Source: an uncultured Pseudomonadota bacterium (GTDB lineage: Bacteria; Pseudomonadota; Gammaproteobacteria; Steroidobacterales; Steroidobacteraceae). From it: a stretch of DNA of 64,000 bases. Position 1 is the first letter of the stretch. Every line of letters starts with the position of its first letter. The stretch covers positions 1 through 64,000 of the forward strand of contig CAISEB010000009.1 in NCBI GenBank assembly GCA_903884235.1, given 5' to 3'. This document shows positions 1 through 9,433 of the stretch, one piece after another. The translations under genes and the position numbers were made by a program. The notes under the pieces were generated by a model. That model saw nothing but the letters and a program-made list of their open reading frames with translations. It was not told the DNA's origin and ran no database searches.

Positions 1-1
1 C

Positions 2-190
2 GCGGGCCACCGCGGCGCGCGGGCCGCGCGCCCGACCGAGATCCTCGCGCCGCCACCGCGCGCAGCCGCGGCCCGGATCGCGCCCGCGACGCCGGTGACG
101 CTGCCGAACGCCGTCCAGGACGCACCGGTGCCGACGGCGACGGCGTCCGCCGCCGCGACGCCACCCGCGCCGGTGGACACGCCGTTCTAG
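2..190 (+). CDS. C-terminal fragment of a Pro/Ala-rich protein
   Basis: An open frame enters from the left edge and stops at TAG 188-190. The visible 62 residues are rich in Ala, Pro, Thr and Arg, look disordered and end in VDTPF. No domain can be assigned because the body of the protein lies outside the window. The next gene is on the same strand about 70 bases downstream with its own ribosome binding site, so an operon link is possible but not shown. Confidence 0.5.
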   Translation, partial: AGHRGARAARPTEILAPPPRAAAARIAPATPVTLPNAVQDAPVPTATASAAATPPAPVDTPF

Positions 191-261
191 GTTCGCGCGG
201 CATGACGCCGCGAGCCGGGCGGGGTACGCTGCCGGTCCCTCTACCGGCAGCGGAGCTCCCG

Positions 262-711
262 ATGAAACTCGACATCAACGGCACGGCGCACGAGGTGGAC
301 GCCGCGCCCGACATGCCGCTGCTCTGGGCGCTCAGGGACATCGTCGGCCTCACCGGCACGAAGTTCGGCTGCGGTGCCTCGCTGTGCGGCGCCTGCACGG
401 TGCACGTCGATGGCCAGGCGACGCGCGCCTGCGTGACACCGCTCGCCTCCGTCGCGGGACGCCGGATCACGACGATCGAGGGCGTGGCGGCGAGCGAGCT
501 CGGCCGCAAGGTGCAGGCCGCCTGGATCGCCGAGGACGTGCCGCAGTGCGGCTACTGCCAGTCCGGCCAGATCATGTCGGCCGTGTCGCTGCTCGCCCAG
601 AAGCCGCATCCGTCCGACGCGGAGATCCGTTCGGCGATGAACGGCAACCTCTGCCGTTGCGGGACCTACAACCGGATCCACCAGGCGATCCGTCGCGCGG
701 CGGAGGCCTGA
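262..711 (+). CDS. iorA: (2Fe-2S)-binding subunit of an isoquinoline 1-oxidoreductase-type enzyme
   Basis: 149-residue small subunit of a xanthine-oxidase-family hydroxylase that passes electrons from the molybdenum subunit through two [2Fe-2S] clusters. Residues 1-75 form a plant-ferredoxin fold with C37, C42, C45 and C57. The C-terminal helical domain carries C96, C99, C131 and C133 in CGYCQSG and CRCGTY. An in-frame ATG at 202 exists, but ATG 262 is preceded by GGAG and gives the usual N-terminus MKLDINGT. The stop lies one base before the iorB start, so the two are co-transcribed. This two-subunit layout without a FAD subunit is typical of IorAB-type aldehyde or N-heterocycle oxidoreductases. 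The real substrate cannot be told from sequence. Confidence 0.9.
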   Translation: MKLDINGTAHEVDAAPDMPLLWALRDIVGLTGTKFGCGASLCGACTVHVDGQATRACVTPLASVAGRRITTIEGVAASELGRKVQAAWIAEDVPQCGYCQSGQIMSAVSLLAQKPHPSDAEIRSAMNGNLCRCGTYNRIHQAIRRAAEA

Positions 712-712
712 G

Positions 713-2875
713 ATGAACACCCTCGTCGCCTCGCGCCGCAGCTTCCTGAAGGTCGGCGCCGCCGCCGCCGGCGGCCTCGTGATCGGACTTGCGCTGCCGG
801 TGCGCACGCGCGCCGCGGCGACGGCCGCGCCCGCCGACACCGCGATCAATGCCTACGTGCGCGTCGCGACGGATGGTCGCGTCACGCTGCTGGTGCCGAA
901 GTCCGAGATGGGCCAGGGCATCTACACCGGCTTCGCGCAGGTCCTCGCCGAGGAGCTCGAGGTCCCGCTCGCCACGGTGGTGATCGAGGCGGCGCCGGTC
1001 GCCGCCGTCTACAACGCCTCGTTCGCGCCGATCCAGTTCACGGGCGGCAGCATGAGCATGTCCTCGAGCTTCGAGCTGCTGCGCCGGGCCGGCGCCGCGG
1101 CGCGCTCGATGCTGGTCAGTGCGGCCGCGGCCGAGCTCGGCGTGCCGGCGAGCACGCTCAGCGCCGCCGACGGCCACGTCGTGCATGGCGCGAGCGGCCG
1201 GCGCCTCGCCTACGGCGCGCTCGCGGTGCGCGCCGCGGCGCTGCCGGCGCCGGCGGATCCCGTCCTCAAGTCCCCGGCCGACTGGAAGCTGATCGGCAAG
1301 GCCGTGCCGCGCCTCGACACGCGCGCCAAGGTCGAGGGCAGCGCCGAGTTCGGGCTCGACGTGCGCCTGCCGGGCATGGTGTACGCGGTCGTCGCCCGCG
1401 CGCCGACCTTCGGCGGGAGCGTCGCGAAGCTCGACGCGAGCGCGGCGAAGGCCGTGCCGGGCGTGGTGGCCGTGCGCGAGGTGCCGAGCGGCGTTGCCGT
1501 GCTCGCCACCAACACCTGGGCCGCGACCCGTGGTCGTGCGGCACTCAGGATCGACTGGACCCCGGGTGCCGGCGCCGGCGTATCGACGACGCGGCTCGCG
1601 GCCGAGTTCGCCGCGCGCGCACGCGAACCGGGCACCGTGGTGGTCGAGCGCGGCGACGTCGGCCAGGCCGGTCCCGGCCGCGCGCTCGAGGCCGACTTCG
1701 CGACGCCCTATCTCGCGCACGCGCCGATGGAGCCGCTCAACTGCGCCGTCGCGTTCGCCGACGGTCGCTGCGACGTCTACACCGGGACCCAGTTCCAGAC
1801 CGTCGATCGTGCGGCGGCCGCGGCCGTCGCGGGCCTCGCGCCCGAACAGGTGCACGTCCACACGACGCTGCTCGGTGGCGGGTTCGGCCGGCGCGCCAAC
1901 CCGAGCTCGGACTTCGTGCGCGAGGCGGTCGCGGTCGCCAAGGGCCACCCGACGCCGGTGATGACGGTGTGGACGCGCGAGGACGACCTCCAGGGCGGCT
2001 ACTACCGGCCGCTGTCGCACGATCGCCTGACGGCCACGCTCGGCACCGATGGACATCCGGCGACCTGGACGCACACGATCGTGTCGCAGTCGATCGTCGC
2101 CGGCACGCCCTTCGAGAAGATGATGATCGATCCGAAGACGGGCCTCGACGCGACGCAGCACGAGGGCGCCTCGGACCTGCCGTACGCGATCCCGAGCGTG
2201 CGTGTCGCCGGCCACACCGCGAAGGTCCCGGTGCCGGTGCTGTGGTGGCGCTCGGTGGGCCACACGCACACCGCGTTCGCGGTCGAGAGCTTCATCGACG
2301 AGTGCGCGACCACCGCGCGCCAGGATCCGGTCGCGTACCGCACGGCGCTGCTCGGCGCCGAGCCGCGGCACCTTGCGGTGCTGAAGCTCGCGGCCGAGAA
2401 GGCGGGCTGGGGCACGCCCCTGCCCCACGGCCGCGCGCGCGGCGTCGCGGTGCACGCCTCCTTCGGCAGCGTCGTCGCCGAGGTCGCCGAGGTCTCGCTG
2501 GTCGACGGTCGCCCGAAGGTGCACCGCGTCGTCGCCGCGATCCACTGCGGGCTCGCGGTGAATCCCGGCCAGGTCGCGTACCAGGTCGAGAGCGCGATCT
2601 GCTTCGGGCTCTCGGCCGCGCTCTACGGCGAGATCACGCTGGAGGACGGCCGGGTGCAGCAGTCGAACTTCGGCGACTACGCGCCGCTGCGCCACGAGGA
2701 GATGCCCGCGGTGGAGGTGCACATCGTGCCGTCGTCCGCGGCGCCGACCGGCGTCGGCGAGCCCGGCACGCCGGTGATCGCACCGGCGGTCGCGAACGCG
2801 CTTGCCGCGCTCACCGGCGTGCGCGCGCGGCGCCTGCCGCTCGCGCACACGGCGTTCACCGCGCCCCCGGCCTGA
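713..2875 (+). CDS. iorB: Molybdopterin-binding subunit of an isoquinoline 1-oxidoreductase / aldehyde oxidase-type enzyme
   Basis: 720 residues, normal length for single-chain IorB proteins. The N-terminus has a twin-arginine motif (SRRSFLK) and a hydrophobic stretch, so the folded cofactor-loaded enzyme is probably exported by Tat, with iorA carried along. Cofactor-binding segments include [10 protein letters not shown] near residue 65 and [10 protein letters not shown] near residue 390. The likely catalytic glutamate lies in GVGEPGTP near residue 683, just before the C-terminus. The start follows the iorA stop by one base. Enzymes of this type use the cytosine dinucleotide form of molybdopterin in characterised cases. 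mobB is present elsewhere in the window, but it serves the guanine form. Substrate unknown: aldehyde or N-heteroaromatic. Confidence 0.88.
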   Translation: MNTLVASRRSFLKVGAAAAGGLVIGLALPVRTRAAATAAPADTAINAYVRVATDGRVTLLVPKSEMGQGIYTGFAQVLAEELEVPLATVVIEAAPVAAVYNASFAPIQFTGGSMSMSSSFELLRRAGAAARSMLVSAAAAELGVPASTLSAADGHVVHGASGRRLAYGALAVRAAALPAPADPVLKSPADWKLIGKAVPRLDTRAKVEGSAEFGLDVRLPGMVYAVVARAPTFGGSVAKLDASAAKAVPGVVAVREVPSGVAVLATNTWAATRGRAALRIDWTPGAGAGVSTTRLAAEFAARAREPGTVVVERGDVGQAGPGRALEADFATPYLAHAPMEPLNCAVAFADGRCDVYTGTQFQTVDRAAAAAVAGLAPEQVHVHTTLLGGGFGRRANPSSDFVREAVAVAKGHPTPVMTVWTREDDLQGGYYRPLSHDRLTATLGTDGHPATWTHTIVSQSIVAGTPFEKMMIDPKTGLDATQHEGASDLPYAIPSVRVAGHTAKVPVPVLWWRSVGHTHTAFAVESFIDECATTARQDPVAYRTALLGAEPRHLAVLKLAAEKAGWGTPLPHGRARGVAVHASFGSVVAEVAEVSLVDGRPKVHRVVAAIHCGLAVNPGQVAYQVESAICFGLSAALYGEITLEDGRVQQSNFGDYAPLRHEEMPAVEVHIVPSSAAPTGVGEPGTPVIAPAVANALAALTGVRARRLPLAHTAFTAPPA

Positions 2876-2878
2876 GGC

Positions 2879-3481
2879 TCAGCGGACCTTCTCGGCCGCC
2901 TGCGCGTCGCGGATCGCGGGACGCGCGGCGAGCCGGGCGAGGTAGTCGGCAAGCACGGGCCAGGCCGCGAGGTCCGGGCCCACGTGCGCGGTCCACGTCA
3001 GCACCGTGTACAGGTACGCGTCCGCGACGGTGAACGTGGCGCCGGTCAGGTACGGTCCCGGCAGCACGCCCGCGACGTAGCCGAGTCGCCGCACGAGCGT
3101 CGCGCGCGCCCGCTCCTTGAGCACGTCCGGTGCCGTCGCCTCGAACAGCGGCCCGAAGGACTTGTGCAGCTCCGAATTGATGAACGCGAGCCACTCCTGC
3201 AGGCGGTAGCGCGCCAGCGTGCCGTTCGGCGGCGCCAGCGCGCGGGCGGGCTCGAAGTCCGCGAGGTACTGCAGGATCGCGGGGCCCTCGGTCAGGATGG
3301 CGCCGTCGTCGAGCTCGAGCGCCGGCACGTAGCCCTTCGGGTTCACCGTGAGGAAGTCGCGGCCGTCGGCGGTGGTCTTGCGCGCGAGGCTGACCGCGAC
3401 GAGCTGGAACGGGCGGCCGAGTTCGCGCAGCACGATGTGCGAGGCCAGCGAGCAGGCGCCGGGGGCGTAGTAGAGCTTCAT
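2879..3481 (-). CDS. Glutathione S-transferase, beta-class-like
   Basis: 200 residues, full length. Residues 1-77 form a thioredoxin-like domain starting MKLYYAPGACSLASHI. Cys10 and His15 match the conserved positions of proteobacterial beta-class GSTs, where Cys10 contacts glutathione. NPKGYVPAL is the cis-proline loop and DGAILTEGPAI binds the gamma-glutamyl group. Residues 85-200 are the helical C-terminal domain. The ATG overlaps the stop of the upstream oligopeptidase gene by four bases, indicating translational coupling. It converges on iorB with a gap of only 3 bases. Cytosolic; conjugates or reduces electrophiles. Physiological substrate unknown. Confidence 0.9.
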   Translation of the reverse strand: MKLYYAPGACSLASHIVLRELGRPFQLVAVSLARKTTADGRDFLTVNPKGYVPALELDDGAILTEGPAILQYLADFEPARALAPPNGTLARYRLQEWLAFINSELHKSFGPLFEATAPDVLKERARATLVRRLGYVAGVLPGPYLTGATFTVADAYLYTVLTWTAHVGPDLAAWPVLADYLARLAARPAIRDAQAAEKVR

Positions 3482-5589
3482 CGTGGGATCTCCTTCTGGT
3501 CATCGGTCACGAGGCCAAGCTCGTCGAGCACGAAGGCGTATTCCTCGGCGATCTCGCGGTAGCGCGCGAATCGGCCCGGCTTGCCGCCGTGGCCGGTGTC
3601 GAGGTTGGTGTGCAGCACGAGGCTGCGCGCGCCCGCGCCGAGTGCGCGCAGGCGCGCGACCCACTTGGCCGGCTCCCAGTACTGGACCTGGCTGTCGTGC
3701 AGGCCGGATGTGACGAGCAGCGCCGGGTAGTCCAGCGCCGCGACGTTGTCGTAGGGCGAATACGCGCACAGGTATTCGTACATCTCGCGCGATTCGGCCG
3801 GGTCGCCCCACTCGTCGTATTCGTTGGTGGTCAGCGGCAGCTCCTCGTCGAGCATCGAGGTGACGACATCGACGAAGGGCACGTGCGCGACCAGCACGCG
3901 ATAGTCGCCCGGTGCGCGGTTGGCGACCGCGCCCACCAGCAGGCCGCCGGCACTGCCGCCGGCCGCGCACACCCGCGCGGCGTCGACGTAGCGCTCGCGG
4001 ACGAGGTGGCGCGTGACGTCGATGAAATCGTCGAAGGTGTTGAGCTTCGAGTACAGCCGGCCGGCGTCGTACCAGGCGCGGCCGAGCTCCTGGCCGCCGC
4101 GCACGTGCGCGATCGCGAACACGACGCCGCGATCGACGAGCGAGAGGATCGTCGAGGAGAAGAGCGGATCCTGCGACAGGCCGTAGCTGCCGTAGGCGTA
4201 CTGATACAGCGGCGCGGCGCCGTCGCGCACGATCCCGCGGCGGTAGAGCAGCGTCACCGGCACGCGCGCGCCGTCGCGCGCGGGCGCCTCGATGAATTCG
4301 GTCGCATAGCGCGACGGGTCGAAGTCGCCCTCGACGGGCTCGCGCTTCAGCAACACGCGTTCGCCGCTCAGCGGGTCGAAGTCATAGGTCGTCGCCGGCG
4401 TGGTCGGGGAGGAGTACACGTAGCGCAGGCGCGTGCTGGCCGGGTCCTCGTTGTCGCCGATCCACATCGCGAAGGCCGGTTCCCCGGCCTCGACGCGGAA
4501 GTCCCGCGCACCGTCCCAGCTGCGGACGTGGATGCGGCGCAGGCCACCGGCGCGCTCGGCGACGGCCAGGAAGCCGCCGAACACCTCGAAGTCGCTGACG
4601 AACACGTCCTCGCGCGGCGCGATCTCGTCGCGCCAGGTCGCGCGGTCGGCGACCGTGGCGATCGGCGCCGAGGCGATGCGGAAGTTGGGCGCGCGGTCGT
4701 TGCTGCGGATGACGAAGCGCTCGCCGAAGTCCTCGAGCTGGTATTCGTGCTCGCGCTCGCGCGGGATCGCCACCGTGAACTCGAGCGGGCCGGAGGTGGC
4801 CGCGGCGTAGCGCACCTCGGTCGCGACGGTGCTGTCGAGCACGATGTAGACGAAGCGACCGCTGCGGCCGCGCTCGACGCCGACGAAGAAGGTGTCGTCC
4901 GGCTCCTCGTGGACGAGCGTGTCCTCGGCGGGTGGCGTGCCGACCACGTGGCGCATCACGCGGTTGCCGAGCAGCGTCTCCGGGTCCTTCGCCACGTACA
5001 GGACCGTGCGCCCGTCGTCGGCCCAGGCGACGTCCGGCTCGGCATTCTCGATGCGCTCCGGGTGCTCGAGCCCGGTGCCGAGGTCGCGAAAGCGCAGCGT
5101 GTACAGGCGCCGGCCGCGCGTGTCCTCGGCGATCGCGAGCGTCCGGTTGTCGGGGCTCACCTCGAGGTTGCCGAGCTCCCAGAACGGGTGGCCGGGCGCC
5201 TCGGCGTTGCCGTCGAGCAGCAGCTGCTCGAGCGCGTCGGGCGCGCTGCGGCGCACGTGCACGGAGTGCTCGCGGCCCGCTTCGTAGCGGCTCTGGTACC
5301 AGTAGCCGTTCCAGTAGGCCGGCACCGTCGCATCGTCCGGTCGCAGGCGGCCGATCAGCTCCGCGTAGAGCGCGTCCTCGAGCGGCCGCAACGGGCGGAG
5401 CAGGCGGGCCCGGTAGTCGTTTTCCGCGGCGAGGTAGGCGAGCACGTCCGGGTCCGTGCGCTCGTCGTCGCGCAGCCAGTAGTACGGGTCGGCGCGCGGT
5501 CCCCACGGGGAGAGCACGTCGAACGGGCGGGATTCGGCTCGGGGTGGCGGGATCGCCATCGGTGCGACACTCGGGATCCGGGGCCTCAT
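3478..5589 (-). CDS. ptrB: S9 family prolyl oligopeptidase (oligopeptidase B type)
   Basis: 703 residues, close to the approximately 690 usual for oligopeptidase B, a cytosolic serine peptidase that cleaves short peptides after basic residues. The N-terminal half is the beta-propeller gate (PYYWLRDDE near residue 37). The C-terminal half is an alpha/beta hydrolase with the nucleophile in GGSAGG (about residue 543), Asp in SGLHDSQV (about 633) and His in DTGHGGK (about 668). The substrate-channel segment SMLDEELPLT also fits this family. The first ATG (5589) gives eleven extra residues; ATG 5559 (MAIPPPR) is an alternative and neither has a clear Shine-Dalgarno. Its stop overlaps the GST start. 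Confidence 0.87.
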   Translation of the reverse strand: MRPRIPSVAPMAIPPPRAESRPFDVLSPWGPRADPYYWLRDDERTDPDVLAYLAAENDYRARLLRPLRPLEDALYAELIGRLRPDDATVPAYWNGYWYQSRYEAGREHSVHVRRSAPDALEQLLLDGNAEAPGHPFWELGNLEVSPDNRTLAIAEDTRGRRLYTLRFRDLGTGLEHPERIENAEPDVAWADDGRTVLYVAKDPETLLGNRVMRHVVGTPPAEDTLVHEEPDDTFFVGVERGRSGRFVYIVLDSTVATEVRYAAATSGPLEFTVAIPREREHEYQLEDFGERFVIRSNDRAPNFRIASAPIATVADRATWRDEIAPREDVFVSDFEVFGGFLAVAERAGGLRRIHVRSWDGARDFRVEAGEPAFAMWIGDNEDPASTRLRYVYSSPTTPATTYDFDPLSGERVLLKREPVEGDFDPSRYATEFIEAPARDGARVPVTLLYRRGIVRDGAAPLYQYAYGSYGLSQDPLFSSTILSLVDRGVVFAIAHVRGGQELGRAWYDAGRLYSKLNTFDDFIDVTRHLVRERYVDAARVCAAGGSAGGLLVGAVANRAPGDYRVLVAHVPFVDVVTSMLDEELPLTTNEYDEWGDPAESREMYEYLCAYSPYDNVAALDYPALLVTSGLHDSQVQYWEPAKWVARLRALGAGARSLVLHTNLDTGHGGKPGRFARYREIAEEYAFVLDELGLVTDDQKEIPR

Positions 5590-5645
5590 CCTATACCCCC
5601 GTCCGGGCGGCGGGCGGCGCCGCGGTCCGTGCTAGCCTTGGCGCC

Positions 5646-6266
5646 ATGCCCGCACCCCCCCCGCACCGCTTCCGTGTCCGCCTCGCGGCCCTCCTCGGCG
5701 GGCTCGGGCTCGCCTGCGCCGCCGTGGCGGCGGACCGGGCGCCGGCGGACCCCGGGGAGTTCCGCTACACGTCCCTGCCGGTGGATGGCACGGTCGAGGC
5801 GCGCATCGACGGCTCGACACCGGCGTTCGAGTTCAAGACCGGGCGCAGCGCGTTCCTCGCCTTCCGGCTGCCGGCCCTCGACCGGCCGTACCTCGTCGAG
5901 GTGCAGAGCCTGCTGAGCGGCGGCGCGGACGCGGCGCGCGGCCGCGTGTTCTACCCGGTCGCGGCGCTGCTCAACGACGATTTCATGGTGTCGCGCCAGA
6001 CCGACCTCGACGCGCTGCGCTTCGACCTGCCCGTGTTCGAGAACGCGCGGGCGCCGGCCTACCGGCTCGCGATCGGCGTGGACCCGGCGCAGGCCAAGGA
6101 GCGCTACCTCGTCGTCTTCACGCCGGCGGCGCTTCTGACGGCGCGGGCGGCGGACGAGGCGACGACGCCGGAGGCCGCCGCCAAGATCGCGCGCGAAGCC
6201 TTCCCGGGCGCGGCCGCGGGCGGCGTGCTCAGGGTGACCGTGCGCTCGGATGCCGGCCCGCGCTGA
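5646..6266 (+). CDS. Secreted MalM-like protein
   Basis: 206 residues with a signal peptide (LAALLGGLGLACAAVAA). The mature part resembles the beta-sandwich repeats of the MalM family of periplasmic proteins: FKTGRSAFLAFRLP, then a region ending ERYLVVFTPAALLTARA. In enterobacteria MalM is the last product of the malK operon and its function is poorly known. No maltose genes occur here, so the family call is tentative and a maltose role should not be assumed. The gene stands alone and abuts the stop of the convergent YbhN-like gene. Start at ATG 5646, just before the signal peptide. Confidence 0.55.
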   Translation: MPAPPPHRFRVRLAALLGGLGLACAAVAADRAPADPGEFRYTSLPVDGTVEARIDGSTPAFEFKTGRSAFLAFRLPALDRPYLVEVQSLLSGGADAARGRVFYPVAALLNDDFMVSRQTDLDALRFDLPVFENARAPAYRLAIGVDPAQAKERYLVVFTPAALLTARAADEATTPEAAAKIAREAFPGAAAGGVLRVTVRSDAGPR

Positions 6267-7268
6267 TCAGTCGGCGCGCTTCTCGGAGGTGCGGATCGCC
6301 GCGACCCGCGCCCGCTGCAGCGGCAGTCGCCACCAGAGCTCATAGGCCGCGAACGCCGACAAGGAGAGGACCAGCGGCACGGCTTCGAGCAGCCCGCGAT
6401 ACGCGATCACCGTGGCGTACAGCTCCGCCTGGTTGAGCGGGGCGACGTGCGGCACCTGCGCGAGCAGGGCGAGCAGCGCGGCCTCGAACGCGCCGAGCCC
6501 GGCGGGGGCGCCGCTGATGAGGCCGGCCAGGATCGCGAGCACGTACACGCCGACGAACACGCCCCACGAGATCTGGATCGACGCCGGCAGCAGCACGTAG
6601 AGGATGCTCGCCGCGGAGCAGACCTCGACGATGCCGACCAGGTACTGGATCGCGGTGAGCCGCGGCGAGGGCAGGGTCAGGTGGTGGCGGCCGAAGGCGA
6701 GCGGCTCGCGCCGGCGCAGCACGAGCGTGAGGTAGGCGACGTGCAGCACGAACAGCGCAAGGCCAATGCCGCGCAGCAGCGACGCACTGGTGTGCAGGAT
6801 CGGCGCCGCGGCCTCGCACTGCATCAGCAGCGAGGCGGACAGCATGAGCCCGAGGCCGCCCGGATACGGCATCGCCACCAGCACGATCATCTTGCCGATG
6901 TCGATCGGCCGCATGCCGGCCGCGCGATACACGCGATAGCGGATCGCGCCACCCGAGACGGTACCGAGCCCGAGCGCGTGGCCGATCGAGGCGGCGAGCA
7001 CGCCACCCATGGCCGCACGACGACGACTGACGGGACCGGCGACGTAGTCCGCGACGATGGCCTCGTAGACGCCGAGCGCGGTGTACAGGACCGCGACGAG
7101 GACACCGCCGATCACCAGCGCATCGACCGGGATGTCGCGCAGCCCGCGCAGCACGTCGGCGAGGCGCAGTCCGCGCGCATCCGACAGCAGGAAGCGGGCC
7201 GCCAGCACGATGACGATCGCCGACACGGCGATCGGCAGCACGCGCCGCACGCTGAAGAATTTCGACAC
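6267..7268 (-). CDS. YbhN/UPF0104-type membrane protein (lysylphosphatidylglycerol synthase TM-domain family)
   Basis: Integral inner-membrane protein of 333 residues if GTG 7268 is the start. It has about eight hydrophobic segments beginning with VLPIAVSAIVIVLAARFLL. The family motif region ASIGHALGLGTVSGGAIRYRVYRAAGM lies near residue 105. The family contains the flippase-like membrane part of MprF and stand-alone proteins such as YbhN. The stand-alone members are poorly characterised and have no synthetase domain. The start is uncertain because the frame stays open upstream, but those residues would overlap the KTSC gene, whose stop is 8 bases before GTG 7268. Likely the last gene of a three-gene operon. 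Confidence 0.75.
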   Translation of the reverse strand: MSKFFSVRRVLPIAVSAIVIVLAARFLLSDARGLRLADVLRGLRDIPVDALVIGGVLVAVLYTALGVYEAIVADYVAGPVSRRRAAMGGVLAASIGHALGLGTVSGGAIRYRVYRAAGMRPIDIGKMIVLVAMPYPGGLGLMLSASLLMQCEAAAPILHTSASLLRGIGLALFVLHVAYLTLVLRRREPLAFGRHHLTLPSPRLTAIQYLVGIVEVCSAASILYVLLPASIQISWGVFVGVYVLAILAGLISGAPAGLGAFEAALLALLAQVPHVAPLNQAELYATVIAYRGLLEAVPLVLSLSAFAAYELWWRLPLQRARVAAIRTSEKRAD

Positions 7269-7276
7269 GATGGGGC

Positions 7277-7489
7277 TCAGCGGACCTGGCGCTCGGAGTA
7301 GTTCTCCTCGATGTTGTCTCGGAAGAAGCTCCACATCGAGGATGCGCTCGAGAATCGTCGCCACGTCTCGGCCGAGACGCCCGTGTACTCGACCAGCTGC
7401 CCGCCGGACATCTCGACGCGCAGGGCGCGGTTGGATTCGTCGTAGCCGATGGCGCGCAGGTTGCCGGCGTTGACGCGCTTCATTTCCAT
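7277..7489 (-). CDS. KTSC domain-containing small protein
   Basis: 70 residues forming one KTSC domain: a Tyr-rich beta sheet (IGYDESNRALRVEMSGGQLVEYTGV) followed by a helix (AETWRRFSSASSMWSFFRDNI). KTSC domains occur alone or fused to lysyl-tRNA synthetase-like and nuclease proteins and may bind nucleic acid; the role is not established. ATG 7489 has GGAG eight bases upstream. The gene begins inside the last 10 bases of the upstream lipoprotein gene and is followed closely by the YbhN-like membrane protein, so the three are probably co-transcribed. Confidence 0.75.
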   Translation of the reverse strand: MEMKRVNAGNLRAIGYDESNRALRVEMSGGQLVEYTGVSAETWRRFSSASSMWSFFRDNIEENYSERQVR

Positions 7490-8133
7490 GTCTTCGCTCC
7501 ACCGCCGGCGGCGACCGGCATGAACTGGACGGGACGGCGCGCGCGCGGCGCGCGGCCTCCATGTTTGACGAGGATCGCCTTCTCGCGGACCGTCTCGGGC
7601 ACTCGGAACGAGAAGTGCGCGACGGGGCGACCCTCGATCGCGAGGTCGAGTTCGTAGGCGCCGGCGGGATCGCCGGAGGCGAGCGACCAGTAGAACCGCG
7701 ACAGCTCGCCGCCCTCGACGAGTTCCTCGCCCTTCGCGAGGGCGCTGCGACCGTCGCGCGACAGCACGATGTCCGGGTCGGACTCGACGTCGCCCCAGTC
7801 GCTCACCGGACCCGGGAAGCGCAGGTGCTCCTGCCAGCGGAGCGAGCTGCGATTGGTCTCGACCTCGACCACCCAGCCGAAGACCTGGCCATCCTCGGCC
7901 GGCACCTCGTCGGCGGCGGCAAAGCGCTCCTCGCCGTCGGGGCCGGTTTCGAGCACGCCGAACTCGGCGCGCTTCACGACGAGGTCCGAGGCGATGCGCA
8001 GCGGGAGATGGGTGCCCGCGTCGCGGTGGCCGCCGAGCCGGCCCGCGCGATGAACCGACCAGTGTCGTTCACCGCAGGCGGCCAACAGGGTTCCCAGCGC
8101 GATCAGCGGCAACAGCCTGGCAGTCAAATGCAC
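7480..8133 (-). CDS. Lipoprotein of unknown function
   Basis: 217 residues from GTG 8133, which has GAGGGGG about nine bases upstream; a TTG two codons later is the alternative. The N-terminus MHLTARLLPLIALGTLLAAC is a lipoprotein signal with lipobox LAAC, so the mature protein is probably membrane anchored in the envelope. The rest is an acidic beta-rich domain of about 190 residues (GQVFGWVVEVETNRSSLRWQ and AYELDLAIEGRPVAHFSFRV) that looks like an immunoglobulin-like fold. I do not recognise the family. Its 3' end overlaps the KTSC gene by 10 bases. Confidence 0.65.
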   Translation of the reverse strand: MHLTARLLPLIALGTLLAACGERHWSVHRAGRLGGHRDAGTHLPLRIASDLVVKRAEFGVLETGPDGEERFAAADEVPAEDGQVFGWVVEVETNRSSLRWQEHLRFPGPVSDWGDVESDPDIVLSRDGRSALAKGEELVEGGELSRFYWSLASGDPAGAYELDLAIEGRPVAHFSFRVPETVREKAILVKHGGRAPRARRPVQFMPVAAGGGAKTWK

Positions 8134-8241
8134 GTCGACGGGCCCCCTCAGTCGGCGGCCATTATCCCTGAATCGCACGGCACCCGCTCGGCGGGCGGCT
8201 GCTAGACTCGATCGGTCGCCAGGCCGGCCATGGAGACTCCG

Positions 8242-8796
8242 ATGACGCGCATTCCCGCCCTCGCCCTGATCCTCGCCGCCGGCCTGCCTGCCTCGACGCT
8301 GGCCGGGGAGTTCGTGCTGTCGAGCCCGGAACTGACACCGGGCGGCCGCTTCGAGGCGCGCCACGTCTTCAACGGCTTCGGCTGCACCGGCGGCAACACC
8401 TCGCCGGCACTGCAGTGGCACGGGGTGCCGGCTGGCACCAAGAGCCTCGCCCTGACGGTGTACGACCCCGACGCGCCCACCGGCAGCGGCTGGTGGCACT
8501 GGGTCATGTTCGACATCCCGGCGGGCGCCACCGGCCTGCCGGCCGGTGCCGGCAACCCGGCCGCCGGCAAGGCACCGAAGGGGGCTGTCCAGACCGGGAC
8601 GGACTTCGGCAAGCCAGGCTTCGGCGGGCCGTGCCCGCCGGCCGGCGATAAGCCGCACCGTTACGTGTTCACGCTGTACGCGCTGAAGGTCGACAAGTTG
8701 GGCGTCGAGCCGTCCTCGACGGCAGCGATGGTCGGCTTCATGCTGAACGCGAACAAGCTCGACCGCGCGAGCTTCACGGTCTACTACGGCCGCTGA
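8242..8796 (+). CDS. YbhB/YbcL family PEBP-like protein, secreted
   Basis: 184 residues. A signal peptide (IPALALILAAGLPASTLAG) is followed by a phosphatidylethanolamine-binding-protein fold. Family signatures are GNTSPALQWHGVPAGTKSLAL (the ligand-pocket D/P-rich loop follows as VYDPDAPTGSGWWHWVMFDIP) and GPCPPAGDKPHRYVFTLYAL. Bacterial members are annotated as Raf-kinase-inhibitor-like, but no kinase role is known in bacteria. ATG 8242 is chosen because GGAG lies six bases upstream; an in-frame ATG at 8230 would add four residues without a clear ribosome binding site. The last 13 bases overlap the convergent tetR-type gene. Confidence 0.88.
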   Translation: MTRIPALALILAAGLPASTLAGEFVLSSPELTPGGRFEARHVFNGFGCTGGNTSPALQWHGVPAGTKSLALTVYDPDAPTGSGWWHWVMFDIPAGATGLPAGAGNPAAGKAPKGAVQTGTDFGKPGFGGPCPPAGDKPHRYVFTLYALKVDKLGVEPSSTAAMVGFMLNANKLDRASFTVYYGR

Positions 8797-9383
8797 TTGC
8801 CGAGGCGCCCGGCGAGGCGCAGGAACCCCCGGCGCGCGCGGCCCAGCGCCGCCGGATCGCGCATGAATCCCGCTGACCAGTGGTGCGCGTAGCGCATCGC
8901 GAGCACCTCGTGGGCGAACTGCGCGACGTCGGTGTCGGGCGGCAGGTGGCCGTGGCGGACCGCCGAGGCGGCGAGCTGCTCGATGACGCCCTGGAAGTCG
9001 CGGAACAGACGCGCGAGGCGTTCGCGGACCGGCCCGTCGGCATCGTCGAACTCGGCGACCGCCGCGAAGAAAGGACACTGGCCGGGCAGCCCGGCGTTGG
9101 CCGGCCAGGCGAGCCAGCGCTCGTAGATGACGGCGAGCCGCGGCAGGCCGGCCGCCTCGGTCTTGGCGGGCGCGACGACGGTCGCCTCGAACAGCTCCGT
9201 CGCATGTTCGAGGGTCGCGAGCTGCAGCGCTTCCTTGGATCCGAAATGGGCGTACAGGCCGCTCTTGGTCATGCCGACTCGGTCGGCCAGCGGCTGCAAG
9301 TTGAGGCCGGCGAAGCCGCCGAGGCTGGCGGTCTCGACCGCCGCCTTCAGGATCGCCGCACGGGTCCGGGCTCCTTTCGCCAT
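8784..9383 (-). CDS. TetR/AcrR family transcriptional regulator
   Basis: 199 residues, typical length. Residues 5-55 form the helix-turn-helix DNA-binding domain (RAAILKAAVETASLGGFAGLNLQPLADRVGMTKSGLYAHFGSKEAL). The variable C-terminal ligand-binding domain includes NAGLPGQCPFFAAVAEFDD, resembling the TetR_C domain seen near NemR/YxaF-type repressors. Ligand unknown. No target operon is obvious: the neighbours are a convergent PEBP gene and, on the other side, a co-directional lipoprotein separated by a terminator-like hairpin. A short dyad 14 bases upstream of the start could serve autoregulation. Confidence 0.88.
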   Translation of the reverse strand: MAKGARTRAAILKAAVETASLGGFAGLNLQPLADRVGMTKSGLYAHFGSKEALQLATLEHATELFEATVVAPAKTEAAGLPRLAVIYERWLAWPANAGLPGQCPFFAAVAEFDDADGPVRERLARLFRDFQGVIEQLAASAVRHGHLPPDTDVAQFAHEVLAMRYAHHWSAGFMRDPAALGRARRGFLRLAGRLGNQRP

Positions 9384-9396
9384 GGGGCTACTTTAG

Positions 9397-9410
9397 CACG
9401 GTCGTTCGTG
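9397..9410. promoter_or_regulatory. Possible operator of the TetR-type gene
   Basis: CACG-N6-CGTG dyad lying 14-27 bases upstream of the regulator's ATG, within the only intergenic space it has. TetR repressors often bind a short dyad overlapping their own promoter. The arms are only four bases long, so chance is a real alternative. Confidence 0.25.
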
Positions 9411-9433
9411 ATTTTACAGATCCGTTTTGCCGG

